Positions 1-9,927 of a DNA stretch of 28,287 nt are shown piece by piece. Source of the DNA: Planctomycetota bacterium (GTDB lineage Bacteria; Planctomycetota; UBA1135; GCA-002686595); assembly GCA_020638875.1 (NCBI GenBank), contig JACKHS010000035.1, forward strand, positions 1 to 28,287, written 5' to 3'. The notes beneath the pieces are model-generated. The model saw only the letters and a list, made by a program, of their open reading frames with translations. It was not told the origin of the DNA and ran no database searches. The translations under genes and the position numbers were made by a program. Numbering within the stretch: position 1 is the stretch's first letter; each line of letters starts with the position of its first letter.

Positions 1-2
1 TG

Positions 3-1220
3 CGCGAGACGCTCGTCGTCGCGCTCGGCGTGAAGGGCCTCGACGGCGCGGCGAGCGCGCTCGCGGGCGTGCTCGACGACGCGCACGAGGGCACGGCGGT
101 GTGCGCGGCGGTGTCGCTGGGCCGGACGCGCGCCGAGCTGGCGGTGAGCACGCTCGCGCCGCGCGTGAAGGGCGCGGGCTCGTGGAGCCGGCGCGGCGCG
201 GCGCTGGTCGGGTTGTGCGCGACGATGAACAACGCCGCCGTGCCGACCGTGATCGAGGCGCTCGGCGACGCGGAGCCGCTCGTCGCGCGCACCGCGCTCG
301 GCTGGCTCGCGGGCGTCTCGAAGCGCCGCGACCTCGCGGCCGACCCGGAGGTGTGGCGCGCGTGGTGGAAGGAGAACGAGAAGCGCGTGCGCCTCGAGGA
401 CCCGGCCGAGCTCGAGGAGCGGCGCCGGCGCCTGGGCTACGCCGCGCCGCCGAGCGAGGTCTACCAGGGCCAGGACGTGCTCGTGCTCGAGAGCCGCGGC
501 GACCACATCCAGACCGTGCTCGGCGAGCTGGGCATCCAGCACCGCCTGACGAGCTCGAGCCGCGTGCCGGCCGACGGCGTCGACGCCGCGGGCGTGTTCG
601 TGGCGAACTGCACGGGCGAGTGCGAGCCGGCCGACCTCGAGCGCCTGAGCTGGTTCGTGCGCGTCGGCGGCTACCTGTTCGGCTCGTGCTGGGCGCTGCA
701 CGAGACCATCGAGCGCGTCGCGCCGGGGCGCGTGCGCAAGCTCGAGACGCGCGACGAGGTGCTCGACAAGGTCGTCGCCGCGCCCTGGGCCACCGACAGC
801 CCGTACCTCGAGGGCGTCTTCGACGGCGCCGTGCGCCCGATCTACAGCCTGGTGGGCGCGCACCTGATCGAGGTCGTCGAGCCCGAGCGCGTCGAGGTGC
901 TCGTCGACAGCCCCGAGTGCGCCGAGCGCTGGGGCGGCGGCAACCTCGCGTGCTGGTTCCCGGTCGGTCACGGCAAGGTGCTCGACTCGGTGAACCACTT
1001 CGACCTGCAGGGCCTCGAGGAGGCGAGCTGGCTGAAGAAGCCCGAGGAGCGCATGGCCTACGCGGTGGACCACATGGGCACGAGCTACGCGCGCATCCGC
1101 GAGACGCGCAAGGAGAAGTTCTGGTCGAGCAACCAGAAGGCGTCGAAGGAAGTGCGCGACCTCTCGGTGTTCAAGCTCGTGACGAACTTCGTGCGCTTGC
1201 GGCGCCTCGGAGGCCAGTGA
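3..1220 (+). CDS. HEAT-repeat protein with C-terminal GAT-like domain (5' partial)
   Basis: The frame is open to the left edge, so the true start lies outside the window; the first possible internal start is GTG at 30. Numbering from that GTG, residues 1-100 are short paired helices rich in Ala and Leu, typical of HEAT repeats, closed by a Trp-rich segment (EVWRAWWKENEKR) that often follows HEAT repeats in planctomycete proteins. Residues 145-330 look like a class I glutamine-amidotransferase-like alpha/beta fold: a strand (VLVLES), then FVANCTGEC, then an elbow-like GSCWALHE with Cys at about residue 220. ThuA- and DUF4159-type domains share this layout. Whether the Cys is catalytic is unknown. 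The stop overlaps the next gene's GTG by 4 nt, so the two are probably translationally coupled. The fold is inferred; no function is assigned. Confidence 0.75.
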   Translation, partial: RETLVVALGVKGLDGAASALAGVLDDAHEGTAVCAAVSLGRTRAELAVSTLAPRVKGAGSWSRRGAALVGLCATMNNAAVPTVIEALGDAEPLVARTALGWLAGVSKRRDLAADPEVWRAWWKENEKRVRLEDPAELEERRRRLGYAAPPSEVYQGQDVLVLESRGDHIQTVLGELGIQHRLTSSSRVPADGVDAAGVFVANCTGECEPADLERLSWFVRVGGYLFGSCWALHETIERVAPGRVRKLETRDEVLDKVVAAPWATDSPYLEGVFDGAVRPIYSLVGAHLIEVVEPERVEVLVDSPECAERWGGGNLACWFPVGHGKVLDSVNHFDLQGLEEASWLKKPEERMAYAVDHMGTSYARIRETRKEKFWSSNQKASKEVRDLSVFKLVTNFVRLRRLGGQ

Positions 1221-2110
1221 CCGAGGCGGCGCGCAAGCTGCGGATCGGCACGTCGAGCTGGTCCGAGTCGAGCTGGGTCGGGAGCTTCTACCCCGCGGGC
1301 ACCAAGCCGGCCGACTTCTTGACGCGCTACGCCTCGGTGTTCGACACGGTCGAGGCCGACGTCACGTACTACCGCATCCCGAGCCGCGACATGGTGCGCG
1401 GCTGGGACCGCAAGACCCCCGCGGGCTTCACGCTGGCGGCCAAGTTCCCGCGCTCGATCGTGCACGGCGGCGACGGGCCGCGGCCCGACGGCGCGCGCGT
1501 GCTCGTGCCCGAGATCGTCGCCGACGACACGCAGCGCTTCCTCGAGGTCATGGGCCTGCTCGGGCCCAAGTGCGGGCCGCTGGTGCTGCAGTTCCCGTAC
1601 TTCAACCGCGAGGCCTTCGCCTCGGCCGCGCCGTTCCTCGAGCGGCTCGACGCCTACCTCGGCGAGCTGCCGCAGGGCTTCCGCTACGCGGTCGAGGTGC
1701 GCAACAAGGGCTGGCTCGGCGCGCCGCTGCTCGACGTCCTGCGCCGCCACGGCGCCGCGCTGGTGCTGGTCGACCTGCTCTACATGCCGCACCCCGCCGA
1801 GCTGGCCGACACGCTCAACCTCGTCACGGCCGACTTCGTCTACGCGCGCCTGATCGGCGACCGCAAGCAGACCGACGAGCTCTCGGGCAAGGTCTTCGAC
1901 CACGTCGTGATCGACCAGCGCCCGCGCCTCGTGCGCTGGGCCGAGCTGCTGCAGGCGCTCGCGCCCGAGGTCTCCGAGATGTTCGCCTACGCCAACAACC
2001 ACTACGCGGGCCACGGGCCGGCCACCGCGGCCGAGCTCCTCGCGCTGGTGAAGGGCGAGGCTCCGCCCGCCGCGCCGCCGCGCGTCGCCTCGGGCGAGCT
2101 GCCCTTCTGA
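1217..2110 (+). CDS. DUF72 family protein (TIM-barrel, YecE-like)
   Basis: A 297-residue protein that starts with KLRIGTSSWSESSWVGSFYP, the hallmark N-terminus of DUF72 (YecE/PF01904). Other family landmarks follow in order: the FDTVEADVTYYRIPS strand, AAKFPRSIVHG, LQFPYFN, RYAVEVRNKGW, DFVYARLIGDR and a late FAYANNHYAGHGP. DUF72 proteins are predicted cytosolic TIM barrels of unknown reaction. The length suits the longer members of the family. I chose GTG at 1217 because it overlaps the upstream stop (GTGA) and follows GGAGG at 1209-1213 by 3 nt; the only later Met lies inside the conserved domain. The C-terminal 25 residues are Ala/Pro-rich and probably disordered. Confidence 0.9.
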   Translation: MTEAARKLRIGTSSWSESSWVGSFYPAGTKPADFLTRYASVFDTVEADVTYYRIPSRDMVRGWDRKTPAGFTLAAKFPRSIVHGGDGPRPDGARVLVPEIVADDTQRFLEVMGLLGPKCGPLVLQFPYFNREAFASAAPFLERLDAYLGELPQGFRYAVEVRNKGWLGAPLLDVLRRHGAALVLVDLLYMPHPAELADTLNLVTADFVYARLIGDRKQTDELSGKVFDHVVIDQRPRLVRWAELLQALAPEVSEMFAYANNHYAGHGPATAAELLALVKGEAPPAAPPRVASGELPF

Positions 2111-2207
2111 GCCGCCCGCGGCCGACTCCCAGCTTCTCCCAAGAACCGCGGCGCCCGCGCCGTAGGGCCGGCGTCCGCCCTCGCCGCGACCCGCAACGCC
2201 TGCTTCG

Positions 2208-5200
2208 ATGAAGAGCCTCCTCGCCTGCCTGCTCGTCCTGTCCGCCTCCCTGTTCGCCGTCGCGCGCCCGCTGCAGGCGCCCGACTACGAGGCCGTGGTG
2301 GCCGAGGCCGAAGCCGCCCGGGCCGAGGGCTCGTTCACGCTCGCGCACCGCGCGTACGAGCGGCTGCGCGGCGCGGAGCTCGACGAGGCGCGCGCGAACT
2401 GGGTGGCCTTCCGCCTGGCCGACACGCGCTGGCGCGCCGCCGCGGCGTCGCGCGACAGCGACCGCAGCGAGCTCGACGCCGCCTGGGAGGAGCTCGAGGC
2501 CGTCGCGAAGCGCTGGCGGCGCGAGGAGCTGCACGACGAGACCTGGGCGCTGACGCAGGTGTCGATGGGCGACTTCCTGTGGTTCCAGCCGGGGCGTTAC
2601 GACTGGGGGCGGGCGTTCGAGCACTACCGCGCGGCGCTGGACCACTGGGCCGAGTCCACCGATCTGGCGACGGCGCGACCGCGCTACCTGGACACGGTGC
2701 GCAAGATCGTCGGCGAGCCGAGCGAGAGCTGGCGCCGCCACCAGGCGCTCTACGGCGTGCCCGAGGACGTGCTGGTCGGCGCCGCCTCGCTCGCCGTCAC
2801 GCCCGACGAGGTTTGCGACACGAACACCTGGCTCGCGAAGCGGCTGGCGAACGGCGACGGACGCGCGCGCACGCACGCGCGCACGCGCGCGGCGTGGGAG
2901 GCGGCGGTCGCGGCCGGGCCCGGGGCGGCGCGCTACGAGGACGCGCTCTACGAGTGGGGGGTGTGGCTCGAGGAGCGCGGCGTGATGCACTCCGACCTCG
3001 AGCGCGGCGACTGGACCGAGCCCGACTACGTCGCGGCGCTGGCCGTCTACCGCCGGCTCGTCGAGGAGTTCCGCGAGGGCGAGGGCGCGCACGTGCGCCA
3101 GGCCGAGGGCCGCATCAAGAACATCACCTCCGAGGAGGTCGCGCTGAGCGTGGGCAACGCCTTCCTGCCCGGCTCGGAGGTGCTCGCGCACCTGCGCTGG
3201 CGCAACGTCGGCGAGGTGCGCCTGTCGCTCTACGCGCTGGACCTGGTGCGCGACGTGCGCCTGCTCGAGAAGGAGGACCGCGTCGACCTCTGGCTGAAGG
3301 ACGTCGACGCCGGAGCGCTGGAGCTCGCGCGTCGCTGGACGCACGCGACCGAGGACGACGGTCTGCACCGCTGGGGCGAGACGGAGCTCGAGCTCGGCGC
3401 CGACGTGGCGCCCGGCGCGTACCTGCTCGAGGCGACCGCCGGCCGCGGGCGCTCGCGCGAGCTCGTGCTCGTCAGCGACGCGGCGTTGACCGTCAAGACG
3501 GCCGGCGACGACGTGCTGGCCTGGCTCGCGCACGCCGACGACGGCGCGCCGGTGGCCGACGCGCCGGTGCGGCTGTTCCACCGCACGCGCACCGACCTGC
3601 CCTGGCAGGCGGTCAGCGGCACGACCGACGCGGAGGGGCTCGCGCGCTTCGAGTTCCCGCCGACGAGCGTGCGCAGCTCGTACCTGCTGCTCGCCGGTGC
3701 GGGCGGAAGCCAGGCCTTCAGCGCGGCGGCCGAGCCGTGGCGCGCCGGCCCGCAGAACGACTGGCGCGTGCACGTGGCGAGCGACCGCTCGGCTTACCGC
3801 CCGGGCCAGCTCGTGCAGTGGAAGTTCACGGCGCGCCGCCGCGCGGACGGCCGCTACCTCACGCCGTCCGGCGCCGCGCTCGCCTGGCAGCTCGTCTCGC
3901 AGACCGGCGAGACGAAGGCCGAGGGCACGGCGACGCTCAACGAGTTCGGCAGCGCGTGGGCGAGCGTCACGCCCGACGCGGCCTGGCCGCTGGGCCTCTA
4001 CTCGCTCGTGCTGAACGAGTCGAAGAACGGCAAGCCCGGCGCGCGCGTCGCGAGCGAGACGTTCTTCCGCCTGGAGGAGTACGAGCTGCCCGAGTTCCTC
4101 GTGAAGGTCGACGTCGCGCGCGGCGCGGACGGCGCGGCGCTGCGCTACCACCCGGGCGACGAGGTGCGCGCGACGGTCCAGGCCGACTACTACTTCGGCG
4201 GCGGCGTGGCGGACGCGACGGTCACGGTGGACGTGACGCGCCGCTCGTTCTGGCCGCGCTTCACGCACGAGCGCGAGTTCCCCTGGTTCTACGAGGACGA
4301 CCAGCCGTCCTGGGGCTGGTGGGGCGGACCCGGCGAGGTGGTGACCCAGCAGACGCTGCGCACCGACGCGCAGGGCCGCTGCGAGGTGGTCTTCCCGGCG
4401 CAGGACGACGACGGTCAGGACGACGAGTACACCTTGACGGCGCGCGTGACCGACTCGTCGCGCCGCGAGGTGGCCGGCAGCGGCACGGTGCGCGTCACGC
4501 GTCAGAGCTGGTTCGCCGAGCTCGAGAGCGCGCACGCGCTCCACCGCCCCGGCGACGCCGGTGAGGTGACGGTGCGCGTGCAGGACGCCAACGCGCGACC
4601 TGCGGCGGTCGCGGGCGAGCTGGCGCTCGTGCGGCGCATCTGGCGCGAGCGCTGGATCACGCCGCGCGGCGAGGTGCTGCAGGGCCACGACCTGCTCGTC
4701 GCCCGCCACCTGCACGCGAGCTTCCCGCCCGCGCCGCTGCCCGGCGAGCCGGCCTGGCGCTGCGAGCAGCGCGGCTACGTCGAGGAGGTCGTGACGACCA
4801 CGAGCGTCACCACCGACGCCGAAGGGCGCGCCGCATGGGCGCCGCGCCTGCCGCGCGAGGGGCAGTACCTGGTGCGCTTCCTGGGCAAGGACGAGCGCGG
4901 GATCGAGGTGCGCGCCGAGGTCGCGCTGTGGGCGCTGGACGACGCGACGCGCGAGCTCGACACCCCGCACGAGGGCTTCCAGCTCGTCGTCGACCGCGAC
5001 ACGCTGCGCGAGGGCCAGCGCGCGGCGCTGATGATCACCGCGCCCGCGAGCGGGCGCACCGTGCTCGTGACCGTGGAGAGCGATGCGCTGCTCGAGACGC
5101 GCGTCGTGCACCTGACCGGGACCGCGCAGCTCCTGTCCTTCGAGGTCGACGAGCGCTGGCTGCCGAACGCGTGGATCCAGGTCGTGGGCCTCGACGGCGG

Positions 5201-8172
5201 CGAGGTCGCGTTCCTCAGCGAGCGCGTCGTCGTGCCGCCCGCGCGGCACTTCCTCGACGTCGAGGTGGCGGTCGATCCGCCCGAGTGCGAGCCGGGCGCC
5301 GAAGCGGCGCTGACCGTGCGCGTGCGCGACGACGCCGGCCGGCCGGTGGTCGGCGAGGTCGGCGTCGCGCTGGTCGACGAGTCGGTCGCCGCGATCCAGG
5401 AGGACCTCGCGCAGGACCCGCGCCGCTTCTTCTACGGCGAGACGCGGCAGTTGCAGGTGCAGACGCAGAGCTCCTGCTGGAACCTGGGTTTCACGCGGCT
5501 CGGTCGCGACGCCGAGGGCCGGCTGGTCGAGACGCGCACGGCGTGGCTCGGCGAGGACGTCGACGAGGAGGAGCGGGACTTCGCGCCGGCGGCCGAGCTC
5601 GCGGCGCTGGGCTACGGCGGCGGGGCGCCGCGCGCGGGCGGCGGCGGCCGCATGAGCAAGGGCGCGGCGCCGAGCGGCCCCGGGGCCGCGGGCAGCGACG
5701 ACTTCTTCCTCGGGCTGGCCGACGAGGGCGGCACCTTCCGCGGTCCCGGCGACAGCGTGCCGCAGGGCGGCGTGCTCGTCGTCGAGGTGCGTCGCGACTT
5801 CCGCGAGACGGCGCTCTGGCTGCCGGACCTCGTCACGGACGCGGAGGGCACGGCGCGCGCGACGTTCCGCTACCCCGACAGCCTGACGCGCTGGCGCGCG
5901 GTCGGTCGCGCGCTGACCACCGGCGCGGAGTTCGGCGAGGGGCGCGGGCTCGGCAAGACGCGCCTGCCGCTCTCGGTGCGCCTGCAGGCGCCGCGCTTCT
6001 TCGTCGTGGGCGACGAGGGGCTCGTGAGCGTCAACCTCGACAACCGCACGGACGCCGTGCAGGCGCTGCGCGTCGAGTTCGCGGTCGAGGGCCTCGAGGT
6101 CGTGAGCTTCGTCGACGCGGTGGGGCGCGACGCGACGCTGCCCGCATCGGTGGACGTGCCCGCTCAGGACGGCCTGCGGCTCGACTGGCGCGTGCGCGCC
6201 GTCGCGAGCGGCACGGCGACCTTCCGCGTCGCGGCGCGCGGAGCCGAGGCGGGGGACGCGCTCGAGCGCAGCCTGCCCGTGCACGCGCACGGCGTCCCCG
6301 TGCTCGAGGCGCGCTCCGGCCGCTGCGACGGTGACGGCGTGGACGTGCTGCTGCCGCTGCCGGCCGCGCGCTCGGCCGAGGACACCGAGGTCGTCGTGCA
6401 GGTCACGCCGAGCCTCGCCGTGACGATGCTCGACGCGCTGCCGTACCTCGTCGACTACCCGTACGGCTGCACGGAGCAGACGCTGTCGCGCTTCGTGCCG
6501 ACCGTGGTCGTGAAGCGCACGCTCGCGCAGCTCGGCCTCGACCCCGAGGTGGCGCTCACGCGCGCCTTCGGCGGCATCGAGGAGGAGCACGTCGTGCGCA
6601 CGCAGCGCAAGACGAAGGGCTCGCTCGAGCGCCTCGACGAGGTGACCGCGGCCGGGCTCGAGCGCCTGTGGAAGCTGCAGCACGGCGACGGGAGCTGGAG
6701 CTGGTGGGAGCACGGCGAGGGCGACCCCTTCATGACGGCCTACGCGGTCTGGACGCTGTCGCTGGCGCGCGACGCGGGCGTCGAGCTCGACGCGGCGCGG
6801 CTCGACGCCGGCGGCCGCTGGCTGGGCGAGCGCCTGGTCGAGGCGAAGGACCGCCCCGACCTGGCGGCGTGGATGCTGCAGGCGCACGCCGCCTGGCTGC
6901 GCGCGCAGGACGACGAGCGCCAGCGCGACTTCGCCGTCCAGGCGCTGGAGCGCGGCCTCGCGCAACGCGGCGCGCTCAACGCCTACGGCAAGGCGCTGCT
7001 CTGCCTGGCGGCCAGCGACCTCGGCCGGGCCGACGCCGCGGCGCTCCTGACGCGCAACCTGATCGACGGCGTGCAGCGCGACGAGGCGCCCGACGCGTCG
7101 ATCGTCGCGGTGGGGCACCTCGCCGGCGGCACGCAGCGTCCGCGCGCCCACTGGGGCGAGGACGGCACCGGCTACCGCTGGTCGGACGGCGGCGTCGAGG
7201 CCACGGCCTTCGCGCTGATGGCGCTCGTGCGCGTCGACCCGCACCACGAGCTCGTCGAGCCCGCGGCCGACTGGCTCGTCGCCAACCGCCGCGGCGCGCA
7301 GTGGTCGAACACGAAGACCACCGCGATCGTCGTGCTGGCGCTCGAGCGCTACCTCGCCGCGACCGCGCAGCTCGACCGCGAGGTCGGCTACCGCGTGGTC
7401 GTGAACGGGACCGAGGTCGCGAGCGTCGCGCTCGGCAAGGACGATCTGCTGCGCGCGCCGGCGCGCCACGTCGTGCCGCGCGAGCTGCTGCGCGACGGCG
7501 AGAACCGCGTCGAGCTGCGCCGCACGCGCGGCGCGGGCCCGCTGTACTTCAGCGTCGAGGCGCGCTTCACGAGCCTCGAGGAGCCCGTGGCGCCGCGCGG
7601 CCACGAGCTGTTCGTGCGGCGGCAGTACTTCCGCCTCGTGGCGCGTCCGACGCTGCTGCGCGGCGTGCAGTACGAGCGCGTGCCGCTCGCCGACGGCGAC
7701 GAGCTCGTCAGCGGCGAGCGCGTCGAGGTCGTCGTGACCGTCGAGGCGAAGAACCACCTCGAGTACCTCGTCTTCGAGGACCAGAAGCCGGCCGGCCTGG
7801 AGGCCGTGCAGGTGAAGAGCGGCGAGGCGCTGTGGGCGCGCGAGCTGCGCGCGGACGAGGCGGGCTACCGCTTCGGCGAGGCGGCCGCGACGCGCCTGGC
7901 GTCGGCGCGCGCGGGCCGGCGGGCCGGGCGGCGCGACGAACGGCGGCACCGGGCGCACGCGCCAGGTGCACCAGGAGCTGCGCGACCGCTACGTGGCGCT
8001 CTTCCTCGACCAGTGCCCCGAGGGCTACTGGGAGCTGCGCTACGACCTGCGAGCCGAGACGCCCGGGCGCTTCCACGCGCTGCCGCTGCTCGGCGAGGCG
8101 ATGTACGTGCCCGAGGTGCGCGCGAACGGCGCGGAGCTGCGCCTGACCGTGCACGATCGCGACGACGTGTGA
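2208..8172 (+). CDS. Secreted alpha-2-macroglobulin family protein (large, thioester type; apparent frameshift near 3' end)
   Basis: About 1,987 residues once one frame change is allowed. Residues 1-22 are a Sec signal peptide (basic start, Leu/Ala core, AVA before RP). Residues 25-300 are helical and TPR-like. Residues 300-1130 are repeated beta-sandwich (MG) domains such as YRPGQLVQWKFTARR. A Gly-rich linker at 1137-1175 could serve as a bait region. The A2M core (about 1190-1250) contains LWLPDLVTDAEGTARATFRYPDS cut across a longer conserved block. The thioester CTEQ is at residues 1421-1424, followed by the helical TED with GDGSWSWWEHGEGD. Family members trap proteases, here presumably in the periplasm or on the surface. 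The initial frame loses similarity after about 7905; the frame one base on encodes the expected C-terminal MG domain (RDRYVALFLDQCPEGYWELR, ending at TGA 8170-8172). No pbpC, its usual partner, is adjacent. No clear SD precedes ATG 2208. Confidence 0.88.
2861..2890. repeat. 30-nt alternating purine-pyrimidine tract
   Basis: Thirty consecutive bases alternate purine and pyrimidine (only A/G then C), inside the alpha-2-macroglobulin gene, encoding an Arg/Thr/His/Ala stretch. Such tracts can adopt Z-DNA under supercoiling. No other role is visible. Confidence 0.6.
7905..7930 (+). other. Apparent frameshift locus in the alpha-2-macroglobulin gene
   Basis: Upstream, codons start at positions divisible by 3 and encode a family-like sequence up to about GYRFGEAAATRLASARAG. 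Downstream, family-like sequence (GGPGGATNGGTGRTRQVHQELRD onward) is in the frame one base later, consistent with one extra base or two missing bases. The local sequence is a run of G/C-rich near-repeats (gcgggccggcgggccgggcgg), which invites sequencing error but could also be a true mutation. The exact base cannot be fixed by eye. Confidence 0.7.
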
Positions 8173-8204
8173 ACGAGGGCGCGCGCGCGCGCGGCGCGGT
8201 CGGG

Positions 8205-8210
8205 TAGGGT
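8205..8210 (+). promoter_or_regulatory. -10-like hexamer TAGGGT, 6 nt before the ATG at 8217
   Basis: TAGGGT is followed by gccgcc and ATG. A transcript starting about 7 nt after the hexamer would begin at or next to the start codon, so it would be leaderless. No good -35 is visible; a (GC)7 tract lies at 8179-8192. The support is the same spacing at several other genes in the window. Confidence 0.45.
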
Positions 8211-8216
8211 GCCGCC

Positions 8217-9836
8217 ATGCGACACCTCCACCTCGCCGCCGCGCGCGCGGCGCTCGCCCTGTGCCTCGCGGCCCCGACGGCGCGCGCGCAGTACCTGCAC
8301 GGCTACCTCGGCGTCCCGAACGAGGCGCCGGGGCTCGAGTTCGGCGGCGGCTACTCGATGTACGTGGCCGCGTGGCCGTTGCTCGAGGAGTGGCCGGGCA
8401 GTCGCTTCCAGACCGGGCTGTTCGGCACGTGGATGCACGCGCAGAAGCCCGAGCCCGCGCCGGAGGGCGAGCTCTACTCGGACATCGAGGGCGGGCTCGG
8501 CTGGTGGCGCGACACGCGCTTCGCGACGGCGACGCCCAAGTTCATCATGGGCGGCGTCGGCCTGAACTTCGCCGCGTGGGCCAACGGTCCGGGCGCCGGC
8601 AAGGGGCGCGACTGGGACCGACCGCAGGGCAAGTACGGCATCGCGCAGCTCAGCCCGTGGGTGGTGTGGCCGCCCGACGGCTTGAACCTCGCGCAGGGCA
8701 CGTGCGGCGAGCTCTTCGGCTACGGCTACCTGCCGCTGCCGCTCACCGAGCCCAAGGACGTCACCGCCGGCCACGACGTGCCGACCGGCAACCAGTGCTG
8801 GACGCTCTTCCTCGCGACCGCGAACTTCAAGGGACCGGTCGCCTTCTTCACGCCGTACTTCTTCTCGCGCCACACCGTCGAACGCCCCGACCTGGCCGGG
8901 CTGTTCCTCGACGCGCGGCCGGCCGACCCGCGGCGCGCGCTGCAGATGGAGACGCAGTACGTCCCGGCGGCGCTGGCGTCCGGCGCGGCCGGCGAGACGT
9001 GGGCGCGTTGCGCGCCGACGCGCTTCCCGGCGAACGCGCCCGACGGCTCGCTGCTCGTGCACGCGATCACGAGCTACCGCCGCGCGGCGCTGTGGGACGC
9101 GGTGCGCGCCTGGTTCGACGGCGGCGCGCCGGCGAGCGGGCGCGTGGACCCGGACGCGGGGCACGTGCACCGCATCCCGGGCCACGGGTGGTCGACGTGG
9201 CAGTTCGCGCCCGAGGGCGGCGCGACGCGCGCGGACGAGCGCGAGCTCGACTGGGCCGCCTTCGCCGCGCCGTGCGCCCTCGACGCGGCGACCTTCGGGT
9301 ACCGCTGGGACGCGGCGTGGGTGACGGCGCCGGCAGAAGCGGGGCCGCGGCTGTTCACGTTGCCCGACACGTACGCGCTGCCGCCTGCGCGCGAGGGCGC
9401 GGCGGCGCTGCGCTGGGCGCCGCGCGCGGCGCCGGAGACGCTGGCCGCGCGCGGGCTCGCGCAGGTCGCCTTCGGTCGCCCGCGCGACCACCGGCCCGAG
9501 CCGTACGTGACGCCGGACGACGGCTGCTGGGCGACGCCCGGGCCCGCCGCGGGACCCTTCCGCGCCGTGCTCGGCGACGGCAGCACGATCACCTACTGCT
9601 GGTACCGCTTCGCCGACCAGCCCGCGTTGCTCAACGCCGACCTCGGCGACGCCGAGCGCGAGGAGCTGCAGCGGCGCGTCGAGCTCCTGCACCGCGCGTG
9701 GACGCGCGAGCGCGAGTACCTGCCGCCGCCGGCGCGCGGCGCGCTCGCCTCGCTGGACCCCGCGCTGCTCGTCGAGCCGCCCGCGGGCCTGGAGGTCGGC
9801 TACGTGCCGATCTGCACGCGCCAGGGCCGCGACTGA
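8217..9836 (+). CDS. Secreted protein of unknown function, 539 aa
   Basis: Not recognised. Residues 1-25 form a Sec signal peptide (MRHLHLAAARAALALCL, then AARAQ-type cleavage before QYLHGYLG). The mature protein is rich in Trp, Tyr, Phe, Gly and Pro and has at least seven Cys spread through it (GTCGE, NQCWT, WARCAP, APCAL, GCWAT, TYCWY, PICTR), which suggests a disulphide-stabilised periplasmic or extracellular fold. An early segment reads GGGYSMYVAAWPLLEEWPGSRFQTGLFGTWM. A short helical, charged segment (DAEREELQRRVELLHRAWTRERE) sits near residue 485. There is no transmembrane helix after the signal peptide, no lipobox and no catalytic motif I can name. The ATG at 8217 fits both the signal peptide and the TAGGGT hexamer 6 nt upstream. 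It lies 44 nt after the alpha-2-macroglobulin gene but may have its own promoter. Confidence 0.8.
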   Translation: MRHLHLAAARAALALCLAAPTARAQYLHGYLGVPNEAPGLEFGGGYSMYVAAWPLLEEWPGSRFQTGLFGTWMHAQKPEPAPEGELYSDIEGGLGWWRDTRFATATPKFIMGGVGLNFAAWANGPGAGKGRDWDRPQGKYGIAQLSPWVVWPPDGLNLAQGTCGELFGYGYLPLPLTEPKDVTAGHDVPTGNQCWTLFLATANFKGPVAFFTPYFFSRHTVERPDLAGLFLDARPADPRRALQMETQYVPAALASGAAGETWARCAPTRFPANAPDGSLLVHAITSYRRAALWDAVRAWFDGGAPASGRVDPDAGHVHRIPGHGWSTWQFAPEGGATRADERELDWAAFAAPCALDAATFGYRWDAAWVTAPAEAGPRLFTLPDTYALPPAREGAAALRWAPRAAPETLAARGLAQVAFGRPRDHRPEPYVTPDDGCWATPGPAAGPFRAVLGDGSTITYCWYRFADQPALLNADLGDAEREELQRRVELLHRAWTREREYLPPPARGALASLDPALLVEPPAGLEVGYVPICTRQGRD

Positions 9837-9850
9837 GCTCGACGAGGAGT

Positions 9851-9874
9851 GCGTCCGAGGCGTGCTGCGGACGC
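9851..9874. terminator. Possible bidirectional hairpin between convergent genes
   Basis: GCGTCCG (9851-9857) pairs perfectly with CGGACGC (9868-9874) across a 10-nt loop. It lies in the 91-nt gap between the end of the 539-aa secreted protein gene and the end of the S33 peptidase gene on the other strand. There is no T-tract, so the terminator role is tentative. Confidence 0.25.
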
Positions 9875-9927
9875 CGCGCCGGAGCGGAGGACGCCGCGGC
9901 GGCGCCGGGGGACGTCTCGGGCGGGCG

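Noticed and set aside
1085..2014. Antisense frames over the DUF72 gene
   Set aside because: Composition is Arg/Val/Glu/His shadow sequence without motifs, while the plus strand encodes a complete DUF72 protein.
1824..7958. Antisense open frame of about 2,000 codons opposite the alpha-2-macroglobulin gene
   Set aside because: It is Arg/Ala/His-rich with no family motifs. Very high GC removes stop codons from shadow frames, and the plus-strand gene has an intact signal peptide, MG domains and thioester.
7966..8172. Separate small gene of 68 codons
   Set aside because: Its sequence is the expected C-terminal domain of alpha-2-macroglobulin and it has no RBS; a frameshift explains it better.
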